Shown: positions 1-7,900 of the stretch, one piece after another
Layout: the number at the start of each line of letters is the position of its first letter
How positions within the stretch are numbered: position 1 is the stretch's first letter
Assembly (NCBI GenBank): GCA_016932295.1
Contig: JAFGDC010000204.1
Coordinates: 1 to 13,248 of the forward strand
Length of the DNA: 13,248 bases
From: a candidate division CSSED10-310 bacterium
GTDB taxonomy: Bacteria; CSSED10-310; JAFGDC01
Direction: 5' to 3'
Notes under the pieces: generated by a model
The model's database searches: none
Seen by the model: the letters and a program-made list of their open reading frames with translations, nothing else
Told to the model about the DNA's origin: nothing
Translations under genes and position numbers: made by a program

Positions 1-1
1 G

Positions 2-460
2 GCACTCGTGCTCATGACCGATGGTGAGAGCCACGAATCCGATCCCCTGGAGGCCGCCGGGGAAGCCGCCCGCGATGGCGTCAGGATCTTCACCGTCGGA
101 TTTGGGTCTCCCGCCGGCGTTCCCATTCCCCTGCGCGATGATACGGGCGACACCCATGGCTACCGCAAGGATCGGCAGGGGAACATCGTGGTGAGCAAGC
201 TGGATGAGGTGATCTTGGAAAAGATCGCCCTGGCCAGTGGCGGCACGTATTACCGGGCGACCACCAACGAGGATGAGCTGGCGAAGATCCAGCAGGAATT
301 GCAGGATATGGAAAAGCGTGAGTTGGAGTCACGCTTGTACACGCACAAGGAGGATAAGTTTCAGCTTTTCCTGCTGCCCGCCATCGTTCTGCTTGCCATC
401 GAGGCGGTGGTGACCGACCGGCGCCGCGCCGCCCGGAAAGGAGAAAGACTCCATGCATGA
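2..460 (+). CDS. batB: BatB-like VWA-domain protein, C-terminal part (5' truncated by window)
   Basis: This is the last ~152 residues of a von Willebrand factor A protein; the reading frame is open to the left edge, so the gene starts outside the window. The visible part opens with the VWA beta-strand and the LMTDGE segment, which supplies a late Asp of the metal-binding MIDAS site. It continues with FTVGFG and a GGTYYRAT segment, and near the C-terminus has one hydrophobic helix (about residues 118-136) followed by a basic tail. The KDRQGN loop and the membrane helix at the end match BatB-type proteins of Bat (Bacteroides aerotolerance) operons, which sit in the inner membrane with the VWA domain outside the cytoplasm. 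The end overlaps the next gene by 8 bp. BatA is the alternative, since BatA and BatB are paralogues. The position just before the TPR genes and BatD favours BatB. Confidence 0.85.
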   Translation, partial: ALVLMTDGESHESDPLEAAGEAARDGVRIFTVGFGSPAGVPIPLRDDTGDTHGYRKDRQGNIVVSKLDEVILEKIALASGGTYYRATTNEDELAKIQQELQDMEKRELESRLYTHKEDKFQLFLLPAIVLLAIEAVVTDRRRAARKGERLHA

Positions 461-1097
461 GGAGCGTCGTGGATGGTTGATCGGTATCCTGGCGGCGGGA
501 TGGCTGATGCTGTCCGGCGCCGGTTTCCTTGATCCGATACACGAGCGGGTGAACGAGGGCAACAAGGCTTACGAGGAGGGTGCCTGGGAGGATGCCCTGC
601 AGCATTACATGGATGCGCTGCAGGAAAATCCCTTGGATCCCACCGTTCACTACAACATGGGGAATGTCTTCTTCAAGCTCGAAAAATTGGACAAGGCAAG
701 GGAAGAATACGAGAAGGCGCTTTCCACTGATGATATCGCGTTGCAGGCCAATGCCTATTTCAATCTCGGCAACTGCCAGGCCGGTCTCCAAGATGTCGAG
801 GCTGCTATCAAGGCCTATGAACAGGCCTTGCGTCTCGCTCCGGATGACGAGGATGCGAAATTCAACCTCGAATTGATCCGCCGACAGCTCAAATCGGGAC
901 CATCGGAAAAAGCCCTGGAGTTCAAACAACGCATCGAACAACTGGTGGCTGAGCGCCGCTACGCCGAGGCATGGGAACTGGCCCAGAAGGCACTTCAGGA
1001 AGAACCCTCGTTCGCCAAGCTGGGTGACCTGGTCCAGCGCACCAAGGACTTGGCCGAAATCTTTTCCAGTCCGGCAGCGGAGGTGATGCCGGTATGA
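453..1097 (+). CDS. TPR protein of the Bat operon (BatC N-terminal-like)
   Basis: A 214-residue protein. Residues 1-24 form a likely signal peptide or membrane anchor (basic start, then a hydrophobic stretch). Several tetratricopeptide repeats follow between about residues 32 and 135 (NEGNKAYEEGAWEDALQHY; VHYNMGNVFFKLEKLDKA; AYFNLGNCQAGLQDVEAA), then a further helical pair around 155-190. The family role is a periplasmic or membrane-facing scaffold in the Bat complex. The ATG at 453 lies inside the end of the upstream gene, with AAAGGAG at 437-443 and a 9-nt spacer, so the start is well supported. Its stop overlaps the start of the next gene (ATGA at 1094-1097). It lacks the Gln-rich stretch and the final DW of ordinary BatC, and these are found in the next gene instead. 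No enzymatic motif is visible. Confidence 0.85.
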   Translation: MHEERRGWLIGILAAGWLMLSGAGFLDPIHERVNEGNKAYEEGAWEDALQHYMDALQENPLDPTVHYNMGNVFFKLEKLDKAREEYEKALSTDDIALQANAYFNLGNCQAGLQDVEAAIKAYEQALRLAPDDEDAKFNLELIRRQLKSGPSEKALEFKQRIEQLVAERRYAEAWELAQKALQEEPSFAKLGDLVQRTKDLAEIFSSPAAEVMPV

Positions 1098-1744
1098 AGT
1101 ACGGCTTGATCGGAATCGCAATTCTCTCCATCATGGTTCTGGTGATGCCCGATCGCGGCGCCACCGATTTCACCGATGCGATCCCCACCGTGCCGGAGCC
1201 GGGGGAGACAGTACCCGGCGCGACCACCATCGATCCGGACAGTACGCTGCACGAAAGTGCCCTGGCCTTCTTCAAGGGTGACTATGCCGGTGCGTTGCGG
1301 CTGGTGCGCACATTCCTCGAGGACAATCAGGATCACCCGGCGGCGACGGCGTTGGAAGCCAAAATCCTGGAGTACATGCAGCAACAGCAACAGCAACAGC
1401 AGCAAGAACAGCAACAGCAGCAAGAACAGCAAGAACAGCAAGAACAGCAAGAACAGCAAGAACAACAAGAACAACAAGAACAGCAGTCGGAGGATGAACA
1501 ATCGGCCGAACAGGAGCAGGCGCAACAGGCTGAGGAGCAGATGGGGAAACCCCCAGGGGGAGATGCGCAGGAGGGTGGCCAGGATGAGCGGATGGAGATG
1601 AGCGATGGCGATTCTCAGGACCGGATCAGTCCGGAGGAGGCGTTGCGGATCCTGGAGGCGTTGGAGGATGAGGAGCAGCGTGCCCAGGAGGAACGGATGC
1701 GCATGCGGCGCCGGCGATCCGAGTCGGTAGAGAAGGACTGGTAA
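1094..1744 (+). CDS. batC: BatC-like protein with Gln/Glu-rich repeat tract
   Basis: A 216-residue protein in four parts. It has an N-terminal hydrophobic segment (residues 4-18), a short TPR-like helical hairpin (about 50-95, HESALAFFKGDYAGALRLV), a pure Gln/Glu tract of 36 residues (96-131) and an acidic, Gln-rich region. The conserved BatC tail SPEEALRILEALEDEE closes it, with arginine-rich residues and a terminal VEKDW. In known Bat operons one BatC protein carries both TPRs and this tail. Here the main TPR block is in the gene before it, which overlaps by 4 bp (ATGA). BatD begins 1 bp after the TAA. The likely role is a membrane-anchored partner in the Bat complex. The family assignment rests on position and the C-terminal motif, because the tract itself is low complexity and says nothing about function. 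Confidence 0.85.
   Translation: MKYGLIGIAILSIMVLVMPDRGATDFTDAIPTVPEPGETVPGATTIDPDSTLHESALAFFKGDYAGALRLVRTFLEDNQDHPAATALEAKILEYMQQQQQQQQQEQQQQQEQQEQQEQQEQQEQQEQQEQQSEDEQSAEQEQAQQAEEQMGKPPGGDAQEGGQDERMEMSDGDSQDRISPEEALRILEALEDEEQRAQEERMRMRRRRSESVEKDW
1379..1486 (+). repeat. Gln/Glu-coding microsatellite with 9-bp units
   Basis: These 108 bp encode 36 residues of Gln and Glu only. The first part is mixed CAG/CAA. The last 63 bp are seven near-perfect 9-bp units of the form GAA-CAG-CAA, two of which have CAA-CAA. The unit is a multiple of three, so gain or loss of copies keeps the frame. In the other frames it reads as Ser/Asn/Lys or, on the minus strand, Leu/Phe repeats, which create long artefact reading frames. 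Confidence 0.9.
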
Positions 1745-1745
1745 G

Positions 1746-3584
1746 ATGCGTTGGATTGTGGTGTTGATGCTGCTGGCGGCTGCAGGTGTACAGGCGGCCG
1801 GTATCGAGTTGAATGCAGTGGTGGACCGTACCGGGCTGGGCCAGGATGAAGTGCTCACCTGGCAGTTGACCTTGTCCCAGGACGGCGGCGGGAGTATGCC
1901 GGAGCCGGAACTGCCGGATTTTTCAGATTTCGAAGTGGTGGGTGGTCCATCCTCCCAGACGAGTTTTCAGATGATAAACTTCAAGACCACCGCATCGCGC
2001 ATTATTACCGTGAATCTGCTCCCACGCAGGACGGGCACTCTCACTATCGGTCCGGCGCGTGTTGAAGTCGATGGGCAGGTGGTTTCTTCCCGGAGTTTCA
2101 CTATTACTGTTCAGTCGCGCGGAGCGGTTGCGCCGGAGTCGCAGGAACCAGCCGGCACGCCCAGGGAGGCTGATGACAAGGTCTTTTTGGATGCGACCGC
2201 GGGCAAGAACCGTGTCTACGTGGGCGAACAGGTGACGGTGGAGTATTACCTGTACTCGCAGCTCGACCTGGCGGACGTTGATTTTCAGACAAATCCCGGT
2301 ACCAGCGGTTTCTGGGTGGAGGATTTGAATTCGCCGCAACGGTTGTCGTTGCAGCGTCGTACGATCAACGACGAGGTCTATGGCGCGGCGCTTTTAAAGC
2401 GGTTGGCCTTGTTCCCGACGACATCCGGGACCCAGACCATCGATCCCATGACGGTCAAGGTATCGGTCCGCATCCCCCGGAGTCGCCCGCAGGGGAGGTC
2501 ATCGCGCTCACTGTTCGATACCTTTTTCACTGATCCATTCTCCAGTTCACCGTTCGATGAAATCAAGTCGTTGTTCAGAAGCAGTCCGGCATTGTCCCTG
2601 GAGGTTCTTCCGCTGCCTTTGGAGAACCGTCCGGAGGACTTCAAGGGCACGGTGGGATTGTTTCGGCTGACGGGCAAGGTGGACAAGACATCGGCCACCA
2701 GGGGACAGGCGATCACCTATACGCTGACACTCACCGGCCGCGGCAACATTAAAACCGTGGCTGATCCCCCACCCCTCAAGGCGGATCATTTCCGCGTGTA
2801 CGATCCCCGGACGGAGGAGCGTTCCGTGGTCCGCGATGGCGACTTGTTGGGTGAGAAAACATTCGAATATGTCCTGATTCCCAGGGAAGTGGGGACACTC
2901 ACCATCCCCGCGGTCCCGTACTGGTTTTTCAATCCCGAGACCGGGCGATATCAGCAAACGGTGGCCGGCGCGGTTGCACTGCATGTGACGCCGGGAGGTG
3001 AGCCGGATGATGATGAGGTGGTGATGAACGCGGTGGACAAAAAGCAGGTGGTGCTGCGTACCAGTGATATCCAGTATATCAAAAGTGCGCCGGCCGGCCT
3101 GCGTGATCAGCGCCTGCGCGGTTCCGGCTGGTTGTGGCTCCTCGTGGCGCCGCTGGTGGCCGGGCCGGCGGCGGCAGTGATCGATCACAGGCGCCGGCGT
3201 TTCGCCGGAGACATCGGATATGCGCGGCGCCGCCGGGCCGAGAGCGTGGCGCGGGCAACCCTGAAGGTCGCCGAAAAGGCATTGAAACAAGGTGATAGCA
3301 AGGGATTCTACGATGCGCTGAGCGCCGCTCTCGTCGGCTTCGTGTCGGACAAGGCCAATCGTCCGCGGCAGGCCTGCACCACCGATGTGCTGATGGAACT
3401 GCTGCGGGAGCGGCAGGTTCCGGAAGACGCCCGTGAGGTTCTGCGCCGTTTGCTGGGAGCGGCTGATGTTGCACGCTTCACTCCGGCCGTCGCCGACCGG
3501 CGGGTCATGGACGAGGCGTATCAGGAGGCCTGTCGATGGCTGCAGGATATCATCAGGAGCCGGTCTCTGGAGGAGGAAGGGTGA
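1746..3584 (+). CDS. batD: BatD, oxygen-tolerance family membrane protein
   Basis: A 612-residue protein with the BatD layout. It has a signal peptide (residues 1-17, cleavage probably after VQA) and a long beta-rich extracytoplasmic region with repeated strand patterns (about 20-450). One membrane helix follows at about 462-480 (GWLWLLVAPLV), then an arginine-rich cytoplasmic stretch and a helical C-terminal domain (about 495-605). The N-terminal segment with PELPDFSDFEVVGGP followed by an RRTGTLTIGPA strand is characteristic of the family. BatD is thought to act in the periplasm together with the VWA proteins; its biochemical role is not established. The ATG at 1746 has AAGGA at 1733-1737 with an 8-nt spacer and lies 1 bp after the upstream stop. 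The TGA shares one base with the start of the next gene, so translation is probably coupled. Confidence 0.92.
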   Translation: MRWIVVLMLLAAAGVQAAGIELNAVVDRTGLGQDEVLTWQLTLSQDGGGSMPEPELPDFSDFEVVGGPSSQTSFQMINFKTTASRIITVNLLPRRTGTLTIGPARVEVDGQVVSSRSFTITVQSRGAVAPESQEPAGTPREADDKVFLDATAGKNRVYVGEQVTVEYYLYSQLDLADVDFQTNPGTSGFWVEDLNSPQRLSLQRRTINDEVYGAALLKRLALFPTTSGTQTIDPMTVKVSVRIPRSRPQGRSSRSLFDTFFTDPFSSSPFDEIKSLFRSSPALSLEVLPLPLENRPEDFKGTVGLFRLTGKVDKTSATRGQAITYTLTLTGRGNIKTVADPPPLKADHFRVYDPRTEERSVVRDGDLLGEKTFEYVLIPREVGTLTIPAVPYWFFNPETGRYQQTVAGAVALHVTPGGEPDDDEVVMNAVDKKQVVLRTSDIQYIKSAPAGLRDQRLRGSGWLWLLVAPLVAGPAAAVIDHRRRRFAGDIGYARRRRAESVARATLKVAEKALKQGDSKGFYDALSAALVGFVSDKANRPRQACTTDVLMELLRERQVPEDAREVLRRLLGAADVARFTPAVADRRVMDEAYQEACRWLQDIIRSRSLEEEG

Positions 3585-4339
3585 TGAGGACTGTTGTCGC
3601 GGTGTGGTTCGCCGTCATGCTGGCCTGGCCGGTCGCCGGTAACTCCATGCAGGCTCTTTTCGAAAAAGGCAACGCCGCCTATGACCAGGGTGACTATGAG
3701 GCGGCGCTCGGCAGCTACCAGGCGATAATCGAGCAGGACATCCACAACGGCAGCGTGTTCTATAATGCCGGTAACGCGTGTTTCCAATTGGGCCGGTTAG
3801 GCGAAGCCATCTTGTACTATGAACGGGCGGCCAGGCTACTGCCCCGTGATGAAGATGTCCGAATCAATCTGCAACTGGCCCGGGATCTTACCAGGGATGT
3901 CATAGAAACCCCGCCGACCGGCTGGTTCACAAAGGCCATCGGGGTTTTGTACTACAATTTCACTCCACGTGAGCTGGCGGTTGCCGTTATGGCATGTTAC
4001 CTGGTCGCGGCGCTGGCCTTCATTACATCTCTCCTGACGCTGCACAAGCGCCGCCGCAGGGCACTGACCCGCACCGGCATGGTGTTGCTCATACCCGTGG
4101 CGTTCGTCGGTCTCTCCCTGGCGGCAATGCTCTATAACAATCACTATCATCCGCAGGGAATCGTCATGGTGGATGAGGTGGAGGCACGCAGCGGACCGGG
4201 AGCTGATTTCACCAGCCTCTTCACGGTGCACGAGGGCACCAGGCTGTTTGTTCGCGGCAGCCGCGGCGACTGGTGTCAGGTGATGTTGCCCAACGGCATG
4301 AGCGGATTGCTGCCGGCTGCGGCGGTTCAGGTCATCTGA
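3584..4339 (+). CDS. batE: BatE-like TPR protein with C-terminal SH3b domain
   Basis: A 251-residue protein. It has a signal peptide (about 1-20), TPR repeats at about 25-90 (ALFEKGNAAYDQGDYEAAL; VFYNAGNACFQLGRLGEAI), two membrane helices (about 131-155 and 166-185) separated by a basic loop, and a bacterial SH3 domain (about 194-251, with EARSGPG and the GDWCQV strand). This order is the one seen in BatE: the TPR and SH3b parts face the same, outer side of the membrane. The start at 3584 has AGGAGG at 3571-3576 with a 7-nt spacer, and its A is the last base of the batD TGA. The frame is open back to 3536, but that start lies inside batD and has no ribosome site. This is the last gene of the operon; I see no strong intrinsic terminator after it. 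Confidence 0.9.
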   Translation: MRTVVAVWFAVMLAWPVAGNSMQALFEKGNAAYDQGDYEAALGSYQAIIEQDIHNGSVFYNAGNACFQLGRLGEAILYYERAARLLPRDEDVRINLQLARDLTRDVIETPPTGWFTKAIGVLYYNFTPRELAVAVMACYLVAALAFITSLLTLHKRRRRALTRTGMVLLIPVAFVGLSLAAMLYNNHYHPQGIVMVDEVEARSGPGADFTSLFTVHEGTRLFVRGSRGDWCQVMLPNGMSGLLPAAAVQVI

Positions 4340-4398
4340 AACGAATTCCGCATTTCCTTCTTTTCGAGGCGGATTAAAAGATTGCGGATTACAGAGGA

Positions 4399-4436
4399 AG
4401 CGCGTGGCGCCAGCGGAGGGAGCGCGTGGCGCCAGC
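4399..4436. repeat. Two 16-bp direct repeats with 22-bp period
   Basis: AGCGCGTGGCGCCAGC occurs at 4399-4414 and again, identical, at 4421-4436. Each copy contains the palindrome TGGCGCCA. The copies are two helical turns apart, which would place bound proteins on the same face of the DNA. The function is unknown; it could be a protein-binding site or a fragment of a larger repeat family. Confidence 0.8.
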
Positions 4437-4449
4437 CGCGCCCTGGTTG

Positions 4450-4471
4450 CGGCGGCGGGCCTCCGCCGCCG
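4450..4471. repeat. Perfect 9-bp GC-rich hairpin
   Basis: The arms CGGCGGCGG and CCGCCGCCG flank a GCCT loop, giving a 9-bp uninterrupted stem. No T tract follows on either strand, so it is not a standard intrinsic terminator. It lies 111 bp after the Bat operon stop and could still act as an mRNA 3'-end stabiliser. Confidence 0.7.
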
Positions 4472-4502
4472 TCCTCACTATCGCGGATTGCGTATTTCCA
4501 CA

Positions 4503-4638
4503 GGGGTCGTACCCGGAATCTTGCACTTATTGATGCGATGCGTTGACATTCAATGCCTTGTGGCGACTATTCTTTTCAATCCAGTCGATTCGCCGATTTT
4601 GAAAGGCATAGGGTGCTCCGGGAACGGAGCTGTTACCC
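4503..4638 (+). repeat. Dispersed intergenic repeat, copy 1
   Basis: About 136 bp that align end to end with 11006-11139. The shared blocks are GGGTCGTACCCGGAAT (4504-4519), TTGACATTCA (4543-4552), AGTCGATTCGCCGATT (4583-4598) and a related 3' end with CTCCGGG...ACGGAG...ACCC. The two ends are roughly inverted: GGGTCGTACCCGGA at the left, and GGGTAAC...CCCGGAG read from the other strand at the right. On the minus strand the middle can be read as a short peptide tail with NRRIDWIEK ending in TAA at about 4530. It looks like a small non-autonomous element or the decayed end of a mobile gene; no transposase is present. Confidence 0.75.
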
Positions 4639-4938
4639 TTGAATGCGTTCACCTGGCCGGCATGACACACCTTCCGATCTCAGGCGGTGGTTTTTGAGGA
4701 CAGCAGTTCTTGCCTTGTGCAGATCCAATGGGTAGTATTGCATGAGGTCAAAAGATGTGTCCGGCATCACTTGCTTTTTTTTTCGACATGTTGGTACCGT
4801 TTGCAGGGTCCGATCCATGGCTGAGCGAATCCGGCCGTGCGTTGACGTCTGCATCGCGACGGCTTGCAGTATCGTGATCCATGATGCCGGCGGCATTGTT
4901 GGATCTGGCGTCTGGTTCCCAGGAAAGGCGTGGTTTCC

Positions 4939-7900
4939 ATGACCACGGCGAAGCGGTTTGACATTTTGGATCTTGCCACCGAATGCACCATCGACGGCAA
5001 TTACACGATCAAGCAGCGTATCGGTGTGGGTGGGATGGGGGTGGTGTACCGCATCGAGGACCGCGACGGCGATGAATATGCGGTCAAGTTCCTGACCGAC
5101 AAGGCGGCGAGCGGCACTTTGCGTTTCAAGCGCGAGTTCCGGATGCTGGCCAGCATGCAGCATGAGAGTATCGTCAGGGTGCTCCGGTATGGGGAATGGC
5201 ACGGCTATCCATATTTTATCATGGAGTATGTAGACGGGCTGCCCCTCCACAAGTATCTCGAGAAGCTGCACCCGTTGTTGGAGAGTTCTAATACGCGGAT
5301 GACCTACATGGAGCGTGTGTTGAGCCTGTTCCGGCAGATCTGTCTGGCGCTCGCGCACATTCACATGCATCGGGTCCTCCATCGTGATCTGAAGCCAGAG
5401 AACGTGATGATCACCCATGGCCGCCTGGTGAAGCTCATGGATTTCGGCATTGCTCGTCCCGCCTGGCCGAGCCTGGAGATCACCGATCCCGGTTTGTTTG
5501 TGGGCTCGTACTCGTATTTCTCGCCTGAGCAGGCACAGCAGCTTCCCCTGGATGCGCGGTCGGACCTGTACAGTACCGGCGTGATGTTGTTCGAGGCGCT
5601 TACCGGTCAGCCGCTGTATGAGACGGACAATCATTTTCAGACCATGATGCAGATCATCCAGAAACAGGTGCCTGATCCCCGGCAGTTCAATCCCGATGTG
5701 CCGGAGAGCCTGTGCCGGCTGCTCAGGGAAATGCTGGCGAAGAATCCGGCCGATCGGCCGCGCTCCGCCCTCGAGGTGGTGACTCGCTTGGAGGAAGTAA
5801 TGGCGGCTGTCCACGGGCTTTCCGGCCAGGTGGATTCAGTCCATGTCGGGGGTGGTTTCATGACCCCCGGCCTGGTCGGCCGCGAGAGGGAACTGGGGCG
5901 TTTCCACGATGTACTGTCATCGATGAACACGTCGATGGTGTTCGTACATGGCGAGTCCGGCATAGGTACCAGCACGCTGTTTCGAGAGTTGAATCGTTCC
6001 CTGGCCGAGCGCCAGGGTGATTGGCTCCGCGGCGTGGCCATCTGTCATACCAGCTATCCTTACCCCTTCGGTCCGTTGATCGACCTGTTTAAGACCCTCT
6101 GCCTGGATTTCAAGAGGCGGGAGACGGCGCTGTTATCGGATTCACTGGTGCGGCACATGGACGATGTGATCGCCTTCCTGAACCGCCGCCGTCGCGCGTA
6201 TGACGGGCATGACGAAGAAGATGATCATGCTGCCGCGGATTTCGTGCAATTCCAGGAAGTGGCCACCAACATGGTCAAGGGAGTGCTTGACTTTCATCCC
6301 CTGTTGTTGGGGATCGACGACCTGCATCTCGCCGATGAACAGACCCTGAATTTTCTCCGGTTGCTGTTCTTCACTATCTTCGATTCGAGTGATGCCGCCT
6401 ATCCTCTCGTATTTCTGGCCACGTACAGTGATGAAGGCAAAGAGGACAATCCTGGTTTCCAGAAGTTTTTATCCACTCTTCCCGGCGGCTGGTCAGTTCT
6501 TGATCTGCATCCGGAGCGGCTCTCGATGGAGCAGGTGCGGGAGTTGATCGGCTTGATCCTGACGGTCGACCAGGTGGATGAGGATCTCCTGCGGTGGATT
6601 TTCAACCGTTCCAGGGGTGTCCCCGGCGCCATACAGCATCTTCTGGGTGTTTTGAAGGAAACCGGCGCGCTGGTGTTCGACGACGATCACTGGTCATTCG
6701 AACCGGACAAGGTGCCGGTGAAGGAGGCGGAGCCGGATCAGACGGATGCCGCCTATCTCGCCCGTCTGAAAACCTTCAGCCGCTCGCAGCGCCGCCTGCT
6801 GCAACTGCTGGCGGTGTATGGCAGCAACTGCCCGTTGGAACTGCTCAAGGATCTTGCCAAGACCACCGATGAGCGCTTCCTGTCGGCTCTCGATGAACTG
6901 TTGGTTGCCGATGTCCTGACCGATGCGTCTGATGTCATCGATACCACCATGAACCTGGGGTTCACCCAAACTCATTTCAAGGAGCTTGTCTACAATTCGA
7001 TTGATCCGGACAAGCGCGCTCAATTACATGATTACATCGCGCGTTTCATTCGTGTGAATGCCGCTCGAACCAGCATCGAACCGGAACCGATCATTGCGTA
7101 TCATCTGTTACGCGGCACCGATCACCGCCAGGCCATTCCCTATCTGTTGGCCGCGGGAGACCATGCCCTGCAGCGCTTCGAGACCGAAGCCGCAGTGGAT
7201 TTGTACAACAAGTCAGTGGCCACGCTGGAGCAACAGCGGGAACTCGAACCCCGCGACATGGAACGGATCTGCGCCGTCCTGGCAAAATTGGGGGAGTTAT
7301 ACCAGGATCTCGGTCACCAGGAGGATGCCTTGCAGGTGTTCCTCAAATGGAAGGACTATGCGGAGCGGCTCGGTGTCGTGCCGGAAATTGTCGCCTGCGG
7401 CTATCAGATCGGCATTATCTATGGTTTGCAGGGACGTTTCGATCAGGCATTCAACGTGCTCCAGACGACCCTGGAACAATGCGGCCAGGATGCCGTCGCC
7501 AGCATCATGAAGTGTCGGGCCGGGCTGGGTTTCATCCATGCCCTCAAGGGTGAAAACGGCACCGCCATGAAGATGTTCACCGATATCCTGGAATGGACCA
7601 AGAGTTCTCATGATTATGACCTGGCCTCGGAATGCTTCGTTTCAGTGGGCATGGTGTACCGGGAGAACGGTCAACCCGACCAGGCGCTCTCCTGTCTCGA
7701 CAAGGCCCTGCTCTGGCAGCGGCAATCCAATGCCCATCGTGTCATGGCCAGAACCCTCAACCTCAAGGCCATTATCCTCTCGGACTGCGGCCAATACGAC
7801 GAGGCGGAACATACGCTCGAAGAGTTCGTGGCAACTTCCCGGGAGCATGGATTCATCGCCGGCATGCGTCTCGGTCTGATGAATCTCGGCATTCTCCGGA

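Larger units (their letters stand above)
4340..4938. other. 599-bp intergenic region upstream of the kinase gene
   Basis: No reading frame here has a plausible start, ribosome site and coding character; the short frames present overlap repeats or the kinase gene. From left to right it holds a tandem 16-bp repeat (4399-4436), a perfect GC hairpin (4450-4471), the first copy of a dispersed repeat (4503-4638), a run of nine T (4765-4773) and a small palindrome (4884-4896). A poor sigma70-like pair (TTGACG at 4842, CAGTAT at 4867, 19-bp spacer) is the only promoter-like element I find close to the kinase start. I see no tRNA cloverleaf. Confidence 0.6.

Noticed and set aside
90..1121. Minus-strand 343-codon frame
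   Set aside because: Antisense to the BatB tail and TPR gene, low complexity in places, no recognisable motif.
995..1858. Minus-strand 287-codon frame rich in Leu/Phe
   Set aside because: It is the complement of the Gln/Glu repeat in batC; the overlapping + strand genes have ribosome sites, family motifs and operon spacing.
4543..4577. TTGACA inside repeat copy 1 as a promoter
   Set aside because: The best -10 (TATTCT) is 19 bp away, and in copy 2 the equivalent -10 is lost; the block is better explained as part of the repeat.
4747..4773. Terminator ending in the nine-T run
   Set aside because: Only a 4-bp GATG/CATC stem precedes the T run, with bases between; too weak to call.
4842..4872. 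Promoter for the kinase gene (TTGACG, CAGTAT)
   Set aside because: The -10 box is poor and the 19-bp spacer too long; mentioned only under the intergenic entry.
4633..5814. Minus-strand 393-codon frame
   Set aside because: Runs opposite to the kinase domain, whose catalytic motifs prove the + strand frame; a shadow of GC-rich codon use.
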